Origin: Cytophagaceae bacterium | Lineage (GTDB): Bacteria > Bacteroidota > Bacteroidia > Cytophagales > JAIYAX01 | Direction of reading: 5' to 3' | Assembly (NCBI GenBank): GCA_027488815.1 | Contig: JAIYAX010000005.1 | Span: 62,001-126,000, forward strand | Length of the DNA: 64,000 bases | Shown: positions 36,486-45,783 of the stretch, one piece after another | Layout: every line of letters starts with the position of its first letter | How positions within the stretch are numbered: position 1 is the stretch's first letter | The notes under the pieces: model-generated | What the model was told of the DNA's origin: nothing | The model's input: only the letters and a program-made list of their open reading frames with translations | Database searches by the model: none | Position numbers and translations under genes: made by a program

Positions 36486-38361
36486 TCCAAATCATCAGAC
36501 CAAAAATACCGGTACCGATCAGCAAGCTAGAAAACAAGGCCATGATCAGACTACTGATAAACAAAAAGATAGAGTTGAAGCTAAACTCCTTCTTTATCAA
36601 TCGTTTTCCCCAGATAAAAGTGCCTAGAAAGGAAAATGCAGGAAAAGCCAAAGAGCATATAAAAATACTCAATGTGAGAGGATTAACAGATGCTGCCTCG
36701 ATCAAGTTACCAAAGGCCATTGAGATACCAAACAAAAGGCCCATAAAAGAAGCCAATGCCAACACAGGGATCATGCGCTCCCGGAATTCATGAAGGTTTA
36801 TGCCTTTCATAATTAGCATGATACACCAGATTAAGCCAAAAACAGCAAGCACCATACCTAAAAGAAATCCGGAAAAGAAAACTATTCTCCAAAAAAGTCC
36901 CCAGGGGAAACTCTCTTTTGCGAAGTAGTCATCCAATAGAAAAATCCACTCTTGTTCCTCATTCTGGACCAGATGAAGGGATGGGCAACAATTCCCAACT
37001 CGAGTAAAGGACTGACCACCGGTATAAACAAAAGGTACCGGATCGTTAAACAATTGGGAGGCATAAAGTGTGTCGGACGAATACTTAAATCTCATAGAAC
37101 TAAACATGAGCTCTGAAGCATAAAAGAGCTGGTTCCTTGGGTTAATCAATCGATAGGAGCCATTAACCTTTTCAAGTACTTTTTTCAGTTCAGTGGGTAA
37201 TTTCTGAGTTACAACTTCTTTTCTGCTGATCTCCTGGGTGATAAATGAAGATAGTAAATTGGAAAGTTTCCCTGCGGACTCCATACAGTTGATGCTTAAA
37301 GCAAACCCTGAACGGGTTTCCGGTACATAGCCATAGTAGGAGACAAAGCCGTCTATTCCCCCGTCATGGCCAAAAACCGCTTGGGGCTTGTCATAAAACC
37401 CGGGAGAAATCCCCCAGGCATATACATCATTTACCCCTTGTTTAGCTGCATAACTTGCCGATGCTTTTCTCATTTGAGAGAGGTCTTCTAAAGTGATGGA
37501 AAGTGGCTGAACGGCTCTTTGAGGTAAGTTTAAAAAGAGAAGCCATTTGCTAAAATCATCAGCTGTGGAGATGAGCCCTCCGGCACCATTCCCATAGATG
37601 GCGAAACTTTCAGCCACTTTTACCTCATTCTTGGGTCGTAAGGCATAGCCGGTCACTCTTTTAAAACCAGCTTTAGGCTCAAATCCGATAAAGAAAGAAT
37701 TGGTCATGCCAATGGGTACAAGTACTTGCTCCTTTACAAAGTCCTCATACTTTTTGCCAGATACCTTTTCAATCAGGTAACCCAGTACCGCATAGCCCGG
37801 ATTTGAATAGGAGTAGTAGCTGCCTGGTTTCCATCGGCAGCGCATGGATTTTTCATGTCGGTTAACCTGCTCCAAATGGCTAAGACCATCTTCAGCCCTC
37901 CGGTAAATGACGCTGAAGTGCATATCATCAAATCCAGCGGTATGTTCAAGCAAGTGAATTACCCGAACCGGGGCATCAGCCTCCCAGGGATTATCGATAA
38001 GCAGCTCCGGGGCGATACTTTTGACGGTAGCCTGTGGGTTGATTTTGCCTTGTTTTTCGAGAACTTTGATGGCTAGTGCGGTGAATGACTTGGTTACTGA
38101 TCCCATACGGAAATGATGCTGCCCACTTACCTTGACCTTCGCCTTAACATCAGCCATACCCAAGCCTCCGGAAAACAACAAACTATCATTTTTTACCACA
38201 CTAAGCATCATCCCGGGGATGCGCTCCTTTTTCATGATTTTCTCCAAACTGTCAATGACCCCGGTTATCGATAGTATTGATTGAGAACTGGCTATGGAGC
38301 TGACCATCAGCAATATCAGCAATAAGGTTAACCTGAAAGGGTAAGCCAATGGAGAGGTCAT
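36478..38361 (-). CDS. Serine beta-lactamase-family hydrolase (class C-like) with C-terminal TM helices
   Basis: FRMGSVTKSFTALAI (SxxK), YSYSNPGYAVLGYLIE (YxN), GHDGGIDGF. Confidence 0.88.
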   Translation of the reverse strand: MTSPLAYPFRLTLLLILLMVSSIASSQSILSITGVIDSLEKIMKKERIPGMMLSVVKNDSLLFSGGLGMADVKAKVKVSGQHHFRMGSVTKSFTALAIKVLEKQGKINPQATVKSIAPELLIDNPWEADAPVRVIHLLEHTAGFDDMHFSVIYRRAEDGLSHLEQVNRHEKSMRCRWKPGSYYSYSNPGYAVLGYLIEKVSGKKYEDFVKEQVLVPIGMTNSFFIGFEPKAGFKRVTGYALRPKNEVKVAESFAIYGNGAGGLISTADDFSKWLLFLNLPQRAVQPLSITLEDLSQMRKASASYAAKQGVNDVYAWGISPGFYDKPQAVFGHDGGIDGFVSYYGYVPETRSGFALSINCMESAGKLSNLLSSFITQEISRKEVVTQKLPTELKKVLEKVNGSYRLINPRNQLFYASELMFSSMRFKYSSDTLYASQLFNDPVPFVYTGGQSFTRVGNCCPSLHLVQNEEQEWIFLLDDYFAKESFPWGLFWRIVFFSGFLLGMVLAVFGLIWCIMLIMKGINLHEFRERMIPVLALASFMGLLFGISMAFGNLIEAASVNPLTLSIFICSLAFPAFSFLGTFIWGKRLIKKEFSFNSIFLFISSLIMALFSSLLIGTGIFGLMIWNG

Positions 38362-38369
38362 TTGATGGA

Positions 38370-40001
38370 TCAGTCAGGTAATAAAAATGAGTATCTGTAA
38401 TCTGTTGGTGGCACAAAAGTTTCTTTAATTGCCCTGGGTGAAACCCACCTCAGCATGTTCAGAATAGAGCCCGCTTTATCGTTAGTTCCTGAGGCTCTCG
38501 CTCCCCCAAAGGGTTGCTGTCCTACCACAGCTCCAGTAGGCTTGTCATTGATGTAAAAGTTTCCTGAAGCGTTTACCAGTTTTTTAGAAGCCAGCTCTAT
38601 GGCATATCGGTCCTGGGCAAAAACAGCACCCGTCAAAGCATAAACCGAGGTTTGGTCAACAAGGCTTAAGGTGTCTTCGAAATTTTCTTCATGATACACG
38701 TACACTGTGAGCACCGGCCCAAAGATTTCCTCACACATGGTCAAAGACATGGGATCTTTGCTTTCAATCAATGTCGGAGCGATGAAGTAGCCTTTGGACT
38801 TGTCATAAGTGCCTCCGGAAACGATTTCACAAAGGGGATTGGAACGTGATTGCTCAATATAAGAAGCGATCTTATCAAATGCTTTTTCGTCGATCACAGC
38901 ATTGAAGAAATTTGAGAAATCCTCAGGCCCTCCCATTTTGACCGTTTTAAGCTCCTTGATCATCAGTTCCTTAATTTCCGGCCATAGGTTGGAAGGAATA
39001 TAAGCACGTGAGGCGGCACTGCATTTTTGCCCTTGGTATTCAAAAGCACCCCTGATCAAGGCAGTGGCCACCTGTGCGGGAATGGTGCTCTTGTGGGCAA
39101 TCACATAGTCTTTTCCACCTGTTTCACCAACGATCCTGGGATAGCTTTTGTAACGTTGTATGTTTTCACCAATGGTTTTCCAAATCCTTTGAAAAACGCC
39201 TGTGCTTCCTGTAAAGTGAATTCCGGCAAAATCAGGATGGCTGAAAATAACCTCACCAGCTATCGGACCCTCTACGTAGACCAGGTTGATTACCCCCTCA
39301 GGGAGACCGGCTTCCATAAGCAACTCCATGATGACCTGAGCTGAATAAATCTGCGTATTGGCGGGCTTCCAGACTACCGTGTTGCCCAGCATGGCAGGGG
39401 CGCATGGCAAGTTGCCAGCAATGGAAGTGAAATTGAAGGGTGTAAGTGCAAACACAAAACCCTCCAGAGGCCGATGTTCAAGTCGATTCCACATGCCAGG
39501 TCCCGATTCAGGCTGCTCATGGTAAAGCTTCTCCATAAAGGCCACATTGTACCTGAAAAAATCAATCAGTTCACATGCTGAGTCGATTTCGGCCTGAAAG
39601 GGGCTTTTAGATTGTGCCAGCATGGTAGCTGCATTCATCCTTGCCCTGTATGGTCCGGCCAAAAGCTCTGCGGCCTTTATAAAAATGGCTGCACGTTGTT
39701 CCCATGGTAAAGTGGCCCATTGCGCTTTAGCGTTTAAGGCCGCTTGAATGGCTTGCTCTACTTCTGTTTTACCCCCTTCATGGTAGTAACCTAGCGTATG
39801 CTGATGGTCGTGAGGAGGAGCAATTCTCTTTTTGATACCGGTGCGCACCTCTTCCCCTCCGATATACATGGGAATATCCCTGGTTTCAGAGCGGGCTTGG
39901 GCAATGGCTTGCATTAAGGCAATCCGTTCTTTACTGCCCGGTGCGTAACTCAGTATGGGTTCATTGATGGGTTTGGGAGTAGTGAAAAATCCAGTAGACA
40001 T
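38370..40001 (-). CDS. pruA: L-glutamate gamma-semialdehyde (1-pyrroline-5-carboxylate) dehydrogenase
   Basis: ALDH fold; FALTPFNFTSIAGNLPCAPAMLGN, VGETGGKDYVIAH, GQKCSAASRAYIP, QQPFGGARASGTNDKAG. Confidence 0.93.
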   Translation of the reverse strand: MSTGFFTTPKPINEPILSYAPGSKERIALMQAIAQARSETRDIPMYIGGEEVRTGIKKRIAPPHDHQHTLGYYHEGGKTEVEQAIQAALNAKAQWATLPWEQRAAIFIKAAELLAGPYRARMNAATMLAQSKSPFQAEIDSACELIDFFRYNVAFMEKLYHEQPESGPGMWNRLEHRPLEGFVFALTPFNFTSIAGNLPCAPAMLGNTVVWKPANTQIYSAQVIMELLMEAGLPEGVINLVYVEGPIAGEVIFSHPDFAGIHFTGSTGVFQRIWKTIGENIQRYKSYPRIVGETGGKDYVIAHKSTIPAQVATALIRGAFEYQGQKCSAASRAYIPSNLWPEIKELMIKELKTVKMGGPEDFSNFFNAVIDEKAFDKIASYIEQSRSNPLCEIVSGGTYDKSKGYFIAPTLIESKDPMSLTMCEEIFGPVLTVYVYHEENFEDTLSLVDQTSVYALTGAVFAQDRYAIELASKKLVNASGNFYINDKPTGAVVGQQPFGGARASGTNDKAGSILNMLRWVSPRAIKETFVPPTDYRYSFLLPD

Positions 40002-40051
40002 GGCGCTATCGTAAGTGATGAAAACACAAAGTTAAAATAAGCATATGACCA

Positions 40052-40747
40052 CTATACAATTTCGGTCAACTCTGTGAGTTTACGAATATGAAAAGTGGCC
40101 TGACAGGTATTTGATAAGGCAGCAGGAGCGAACCAGACGGTATCCAGGCTTGCAGATCTGCCTCCTGAAATATCCGTTTCGGGGTTATCACCAATCATCA
40201 GTGACTCTATAGGATTGGCATTGGCATTAAGGAGTGCAAACCGGAAGAATTGAGGATCCGGCTTCCGAAATCCGCTGCTTTCAGAGGTATGAACAGTCTC
40301 AAAGAGGTGATCAATTCCACTGCTTTTAAGTTTTGTCTTTTGGGCTTGTTCGAAGCCATTTGATATAATATGCATTTTATGACCCTGGTCTTTTAGTTTG
40401 TGTAAGACCTCAAAGGCTTCCGGGTAAAGGGCACTTTTTTGTGGGCAGTGTATTGTAAAATAGAGGGAAAGTTCGAGGATCTTTTCCTGGCTGCATTTTT
40501 CCATTAGAATTTCACTGAATCGGCCAAAACGAAGTTCCTCTTTCGTAATCTTATTCTGGTTGAACAGCTTCCAGTAGTCTGAATTGGATCGGAGAAAGTC
40601 ACTGATCAGTTGTTGCGGCTGGATATCGAAACGGTACAAATGGAGCACATCATAGGCTTCCAGAAGGGTATCGGCAGCATTTTGGTCATAGTCCCAAAGG
40701 GTATGATCAAGGTCAAAGAACAGAAATGGATAGGCCTTCCTAGTCAA
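40052..40747 (-). CDS. HAD-family hydrolase, YjjG-type (noncanonical pyrimidine nucleotidase)
   Basis: FFDLDHTLWDYDQNAADTL, IISNGFEQAQKTKL, SSGFRKPDPQFF, MIGDNPETDISGG. Confidence 0.85.
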   Translation of the reverse strand: MTRKAYPFLFFDLDHTLWDYDQNAADTLLEAYDVLHLYRFDIQPQQLISDFLRSNSDYWKLFNQNKITKEELRFGRFSEILMEKCSQEKILELSLYFTIHCPQKSALYPEAFEVLHKLKDQGHKMHIISNGFEQAQKTKLKSSGIDHLFETVHTSESSGFRKPDPQFFRFALLNANANPIESLMIGDNPETDISGGRSASLDTVWFAPAALSNTCQATFHIRKLTELTEIV

Positions 40748-41049
40748 AATTTTAGCATTAAACGCTCTACTGGCCTGTTATTGATCAAATGCTCCAGCAC
40801 AATTTCTTTGATGTCTTCTTTACTGACATGCCCATAAAAAATTGCATCAGGATAAACGACAAGGGCAGGACCAAGAGCACATACATCAAGGCAGCCTGCA
40901 CGTTGGGCTCGTATACTAGCCCGATCAGGATGATCTTTCAGTAGTTCTTTAAATTCATTGATCAACTCCATACCTCGAACACTCCCGCATGCTGCTTTAG
41001 CTTCCCGGTCATTGGTACAGACAAAAACGTGTTTTTTATATTTACTCAT
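40744..41049 (-). CDS. Thioredoxin-like [2Fe-2S] ferredoxin
   Basis: MSKYKKHVFVCTNDREAKAACGSVRG...AGCLDVCALGPALVVYPDAIFYGHVS; start placed at the internal Met by family resemblance. Confidence 0.85.
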   Translation of the reverse strand: MSKYKKHVFVCTNDREAKAACGSVRGMELINEFKELLKDHPDRASIRAQRAGCLDVCALGPALVVYPDAIFYGHVSKEDIKEIVLEHLINNRPVERLMLKF

Positions 41050-41145
41050 GGCATTGCAAAGGTACATTTTACTCTCGCTGGCACGGCATGGGTTTATATT
41101 TGGCTGCTTATTTGTAGGTTTACATCAGCTTAGGTTGGATTCCTA

Positions 41146-41790
41146 TTGATGAAGTCATTTTTCATTCTTTTGGTTTTGTGTTTGGCAGTAGTCATGAACA
41201 CCCACGCTCAAAACAGCAGACCATTGGTTACGCTCAATGGTTTGGTGGTGAGTGGGGAAGAGCAATATGGTGTATCAGGGGCTCACGTATTTATCCCAAG
41301 AGCCGGACGAGGAACAAACACCAATCCTTACGGCTATTTCAGTATTCGCTCACTCATAGGTGACAGTGTGATGATCACTGCCGTAGGGTACAAGAGACAG
41401 TATTTTGTAGTGCCACCTGTTGAAGATGCTACCATTTCTATTGTTATCAATCTAAAGGATGATACGACCTTTTTGCCTGAGGTACAGATTTTGCCATACC
41501 CTACAGAACAGCTTTTTAAAGAGGCTTTTTTGGCACTGGAGATACAGGAGGATAAAAACATGCGAAACATGGAGAAAAACCTTAACCGCCGAACTTTGGC
41601 CAGAATGACCTACAATACAGCGGCTGACGGAAGTGAGAATTACAAGGTTTACATGCGTAATAATGCGCAGTTTCCACAAAACAGACATTTCCAACCCACT
41701 TTCTCTTTGCTCAATCCCTTTGCCTGGGCGCAGTTTATTCAGTCAGTAAAAAGGGGTGATTTGAAAAGAAAAGAATGGATGGATGATTGA
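41146..41790 (+). CDS. Carboxypeptidase-like regulatory-domain secreted protein
   Basis: Signal peptide; LNGLVVSGEEQYGVSGAHVFIPRAGRGTNTNPYGYFSIRSLIGDSVMITAVGYKRQ. Confidence 0.8.
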   Translation: MMKSFFILLVLCLAVVMNTHAQNSRPLVTLNGLVVSGEEQYGVSGAHVFIPRAGRGTNTNPYGYFSIRSLIGDSVMITAVGYKRQYFVVPPVEDATISIVINLKDDTTFLPEVQILPYPTEQLFKEAFLALEIQEDKNMRNMEKNLNRRTLARMTYNTAADGSENYKVYMRNNAQFPQNRHFQPTFSLLNPFAWAQFIQSVKRGDLKRKEWMDD

Positions 41791-41884
41791 TATGGAATGG
41801 AATAACATAAATTTGTCCCGGATCATTGACTTTTTAAAAAAAACGATCAAAATTTCCCGCTATAAACTAACCCTCTAAGCCCTT

Positions 41885-42922
41885 ATGACAGCGTTGCTCT
41901 CGCACCCCCTCGTCGCTTTGGCGATTGTTTTGCTTTCTATTTTCATTTTAATCAAAAGTGCCGATTATCTGGTAGAAGGAGCAAGTTCAGTGGCAAAAGT
42001 GTATGGATTGTCTGATATCTTTATCGGATTGACCATTGTTGCTTTTGGTACTTCATTTCCTGAAATGTTCATCACCATTTTTGCCAGTGTATTTAGCCTG
42101 ATGGACGCAGAAACCTATGTGAAGATGCCCAATCTGGCTATAGGTACCATCATAGGAAGCAATATCTTCAATACCATGTTTGTGCTGGGTATCGCAGGGT
42201 TTATCCATTCCTTGAATTGCAAGAAGCCAACGGTGTGGAGAGAAATCCCAATGTCATTAGGTATCACACTGCTTTTCTTTGTTTTGGTGAATGATACCAT
42301 GTTTTTTGGCTCTGAGACTGGCGACTCCCTCTCCAGAATTGACTCCATTATCATGCTTATAGGCTTTGTTGCCTTTTTTTACTTTATCATCAAAAGCTCA
42401 GCTTCAGAGGATAACAGCCATCTGGCATTCCCTGGTATACAAGTAGTGAGTGCCGGTAAAGCATGGACCTATATTATCGTAAGTGTTTTGGGTTTGACCA
42501 TCGGTACCATTTTGATCCTTTCGAATATTCATACTCTGGCAAAATCAGCCAATATTAGTTATGAGTTTTTAGGACTTACCCTTCTGGCATTTGGTACTTC
42601 ACTTCCTGAGTTGAGTACTGCCGCTGTGGCTTCTTTCCGTCGTAAAGCGGATTTTGCAATGGCTAGTGTGGTAGGTTCAAACATTTTCAATTTACTATTC
42701 ATCTTACCGATTGGTGGCCTCGTTAACCCAATGCCATTTGACCCTAAATTGGATTTCGATCTGTATTGCCTCATGGGTGGAACAGCACTGCTCTTCATCG
42801 CCATGTTTACAGGTAAAAAGAAGAAGCTTGATCAGTGGGAAGCATTTATTCTCTTAGCTGCCTTCTTTGTGTACCTGATTTACATCATTTTCAGAGACAC
42901 AACACCTGGGGTAAACAGTTGA
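41885..42922 (+). CDS. Calcium/sodium antiporter (CaCA family, YrbG-like)
   Basis: Duplicated alpha-repeats GLTIVAFGTSFPEMFIT...AIGTIIGSNIFNTMF and GLTLLAFGTSLPELSTA...ASVVGSNIFNLLF. Confidence 0.93.
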   Translation: MTALLSHPLVALAIVLLSIFILIKSADYLVEGASSVAKVYGLSDIFIGLTIVAFGTSFPEMFITIFASVFSLMDAETYVKMPNLAIGTIIGSNIFNTMFVLGIAGFIHSLNCKKPTVWREIPMSLGITLLFFVLVNDTMFFGSETGDSLSRIDSIIMLIGFVAFFYFIIKSSASEDNSHLAFPGIQVVSAGKAWTYIIVSVLGLTIGTILILSNIHTLAKSANISYEFLGLTLLAFGTSLPELSTAAVASFRRKADFAMASVVGSNIFNLLFILPIGGLVNPMPFDPKLDFDLYCLMGGTALLFIAMFTGKKKKLDQWEAFILLAAFFVYLIYIIFRDTTPGVNS

Positions 42923-43284
42923 TCAAGATTAACGTCATTCAAAAAGCAGGGCTGGTTCCTGCTTTTTTTTTGCTACTTACATCAACGGCTTGTGTGCAGG
43001 ACCGTGCTGAAAGCTTGGTTCAAGAAAAGCTTAATGAGCTTAAAAAAGAGTCCGCTCTGCTTGAGGATAGGTTTGTGAAGTGGAAAGCAACTCAATGTCC
43101 AGACATGCAACCATCCACCTGCCAATTAGTTGACTCATTGCTGATTGAGCTGAAAGACTTTAATCAGGCAATGGCAAATTTCTCTGTTAATGGACAAAAC
43201 CAGGATGTCTTGGACATAGGCCTAGCTGATCTGGAGTACCGAATCGGATTAATCAGTAGGGAAGCAGTATTGCTTAAGCCTTAG
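42919..43284 (+). CDS. Small putative lipoprotein, hypothetical
   Basis: ORF overlapping the antiporter stop; hydrophobic LVPAFFLLLTSTACVQD. The true start is uncertain because the ORF track begins at 42835 inside the antiporter. Confidence 0.5.
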   Translation: MIKINVIQKAGLVPAFFLLLTSTACVQDRAESLVQEKLNELKKESALLEDRFVKWKATQCPDMQPSTCQLVDSLLIELKDFNQAMANFSVNGQNQDVLDIGLADLEYRIGLISREAVLLKP

Positions 43285-43287
43285 TGA

Positions 43288-45171
43288 TCAGTTCTCTAGT
43301 CTGACTTGTTGGATTCTAGCATCACTTGATTTACCGACTTCCTGTATCGGTAAATAGAAGCGGAATACTGAGCCTTTGAATCTGATAGAGTCAACGTTCA
43401 ACTCACCTCCCAGTATTTCAATAAATTCTTTACAAAGCAACAAGCCTAAGCCGGTGCCTTTCTCCTGCATAGTGCCTATTTTACTGAAATGGGTATCTTG
43501 TCTGAAGAGAAGTTGCAGTTCCTCAGGAAGCATCCCCAGACCTTTGTCAGCGACTTCGAAGTAGATTCTTTCATCTTTTTTATAAGCATTCAGCCTCACC
43601 TCTCCGTGTTTCTCACTGAATTTAACGGCATTTGATAAAAGGTTCCTGATGATCAAGTCGAGCATGTTTTGATCGGTGTTGATAAACATATCCGGATCCG
43701 CATTTACGTTCACCAATAGCTCTTTTTGCTGTATGATATCTTTAAACAAAGCGATGTTTCGATAGGTGACTTCTGCAATATTTACCCTGGCAGGCTTAGG
43801 CTCAATGATGTTCATCTGACTTCTTGACCACTCTAGCAAGTTGGTCAACAAAGTATTCAGATTACTCACCGAAGCAAGCATATCGTGTGCAAATTTCTTG
43901 ATCTCATCTCTTGTAAAGCTGTCCTGATGTTTAACTAGCATTTGCAAAAAGGCACTGAGGTTTCCGATAGGACCCCGGAGATCGTGTGCGATGATGGAGA
44001 AAAACTTGTCTTTGATTTTATTGGTCTCTACAAGCGACACTTCTGAAACTTTAAGCTTATCGTTGATCAATTGTAACTCTTCAAATTGTGCGTTGAGGTT
44101 GGATCGACTTTCCTCAAGGTCATCAATCAGTCCCTGAAGTTCATAGAGCATGGCGTTGAAACTCTCTTGTAAATAGAGAATCTCTTTTATGCGGGTTTCA
44201 ATGTTAATCTGAGGAGGTAGTTGCTGAACCGACTCGATTTTTCTGGGCAGGTTGTTGGCAATTTTTTTGATAGGCCTTGAAATGACCTGTGTCAGCCAAT
44301 AGGCCATACCGACGCTGCCAATCAGAAAGATGACAACAGCAAACACCCAAAGGTATCGGAGGTTTCTCAGGGTAAGTGAGCCATAATTCTCAGCATTTTC
44401 AACAATGACCTCAGAGGTGCCTTCGAGTAAGGTGGCAAGACTTCGAAGCTCAGCCCAAAGACCTTCATCTATGCTATTTCCAATGATTTGGTCGATCTTC
44501 ACCATTTCTGCAAAAGTGGCTCTATATCGATCCAGTGCCAGTTTCACACTGTCTATAGAGGCTGGCATTTGATCCAGATTATCCTTGAGCTTTATAGAAT
44601 TGAGGTTGAACTTGTCGATGTAGGCCTGCTCCCTCCTGAGCATATAGTCTTTTTCATTTCTTCTTAGTTGCAGCAGCAATATCTTGTTTTCACCGGTAAG
44701 CCTCTCTTCACAATAATGAGCTGAAGTCCTCATTTTACCTTCCAAGCCCTCGTCCTTGTAACCTCTCTCACGCATACTTTTAACCATACGGCTCATGCCA
44801 TATTCATAAGCAAGCAATAAACTGTCAAGCTTTCTGATTTCACGTGTGACACCAAATTCCTTAACAATAGGATTGGTGGCTAAACTTAGGGTTATGCTAT
44901 CTAACTCATTGAACTGAGACTTTCTGGTTTGAAAGTACTCTAGGCCTTCACTGATATAGAAATCCTCGTCTCTCGAAGAGTAAAGCAAAAAGTCTTTATC
45001 TTTTAAAATCAGCATCTGAATGTTCTTATTCAAAAGCTCAATATGACTTTTTTGAGTTCTTATCGTGTCGCCCTTGTCGAGCAGAAAGAAAGACAGAATC
45101 AAAAACAGGACAAAGAGCAATGCCACACTCATGAAAGAAATCATGAGCTGCTTGCGTAGACTTATGGCCAA
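43288..45171 (-). CDS. Membrane sensor histidine kinase with HAMP domain
   Basis: Two TM segments, HAMP, FFSIIAHDLRGPIGNLSAFLQ (H-box), NLLSNAVKFSEKHG (N-box), GTGLGLLLCKEFI. Confidence 0.92.
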   Translation of the reverse strand: MAISLRKQLMISFMSVALLFVLFLILSFFLLDKGDTIRTQKSHIELLNKNIQMLILKDKDFLLYSSRDEDFYISEGLEYFQTRKSQFNELDSITLSLATNPIVKEFGVTREIRKLDSLLLAYEYGMSRMVKSMRERGYKDEGLEGKMRTSAHYCEERLTGENKILLLQLRRNEKDYMLRREQAYIDKFNLNSIKLKDNLDQMPASIDSVKLALDRYRATFAEMVKIDQIIGNSIDEGLWAELRSLATLLEGTSEVIVENAENYGSLTLRNLRYLWVFAVVIFLIGSVGMAYWLTQVISRPIKKIANNLPRKIESVQQLPPQINIETRIKEILYLQESFNAMLYELQGLIDDLEESRSNLNAQFEELQLINDKLKVSEVSLVETNKIKDKFFSIIAHDLRGPIGNLSAFLQMLVKHQDSFTRDEIKKFAHDMLASVSNLNTLLTNLLEWSRSQMNIIEPKPARVNIAEVTYRNIALFKDIIQQKELLVNVNADPDMFINTDQNMLDLIIRNLLSNAVKFSEKHGEVRLNAYKKDERIYFEVADKGLGMLPEELQLLFRQDTHFSKIGTMQEKGTGLGLLLCKEFIEILGGELNVDSIRFKGSVFRFYLPIQEVGKSSDARIQQVRLEN

Positions 45172-45291
45172 AGTGTTATAGTTTCGTTACTCAATGAGTG
45201 TTGTAGGAACAAAGTTAATTCACTAATTCCTCAGATTGAGGTTATATTATTGTGAAGTTTCGTTAACTTTTGCCTCATACTGCCAACATTT

Positions 45292-45711
45292 ATGCCACAT
45301 TCAATTTCAAGAGTTTTCATTACTTTGTCCGTAATCATGCTTGGGTGTTCTCTTCAAAGCGCATATGCTCAAATCACTGCAACGGTAATAAATGCAAATC
45401 CACAGGAAGTAGAGAAGTTATGGAAAGCAAAAGGAGGGTTGTTGTTGGATGTGAGGACGGCTCAGGAGTGGGAAGAAGATGGCTTTATCAAAGGAGCAGT
45501 AAGAGTTGATGCCTATTCTAAAGACCTCAGCGAACAAGTAAGTCGGAAAGCGGTTGATAAAAAGAAACCAATTTTTATTTATTGCGCTGCGGGTGGCCGA
45601 AGTGCCAGAGTAGCGCAAAGGTTAACGCAAGAAGGGTATACTCAGGTATACAACATGAAGGGAGGTATTTATCAATGGATGGCGGATGGCCTTCCTGTAC
45701 AAACCAAGTAA
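45292..45711 (+). CDS. Secreted rhodanese-like domain protein
   Basis: Signal peptide; LLLDVRTAQEWEEDGFIKGAVRVD; FIYCAAGGRSARVAQRLTQEGYTQVYNMKGGIYQW. Confidence 0.9.
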   Translation: MPHSISRVFITLSVIMLGCSLQSAYAQITATVINANPQEVEKLWKAKGGLLLDVRTAQEWEEDGFIKGAVRVDAYSKDLSEQVSRKAVDKKKPIFIYCAAGGRSARVAQRLTQEGYTQVYNMKGGIYQWMADGLPVQTK

Positions 45712-45783
45712 TATCCTGAACTGAAGGTAAGCTATGAACCCTTATATTTGATTGCCAAGTAAAACCTAAACCTGTCCACTAAA

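Noticed and set aside
42835-42918. N-terminal part of the 149-aa ORF at 42835-43284
   Set aside because: It lies inside the antiporter CDS in another frame; the likely start is near 42919, giving a small lipoprotein-like product.
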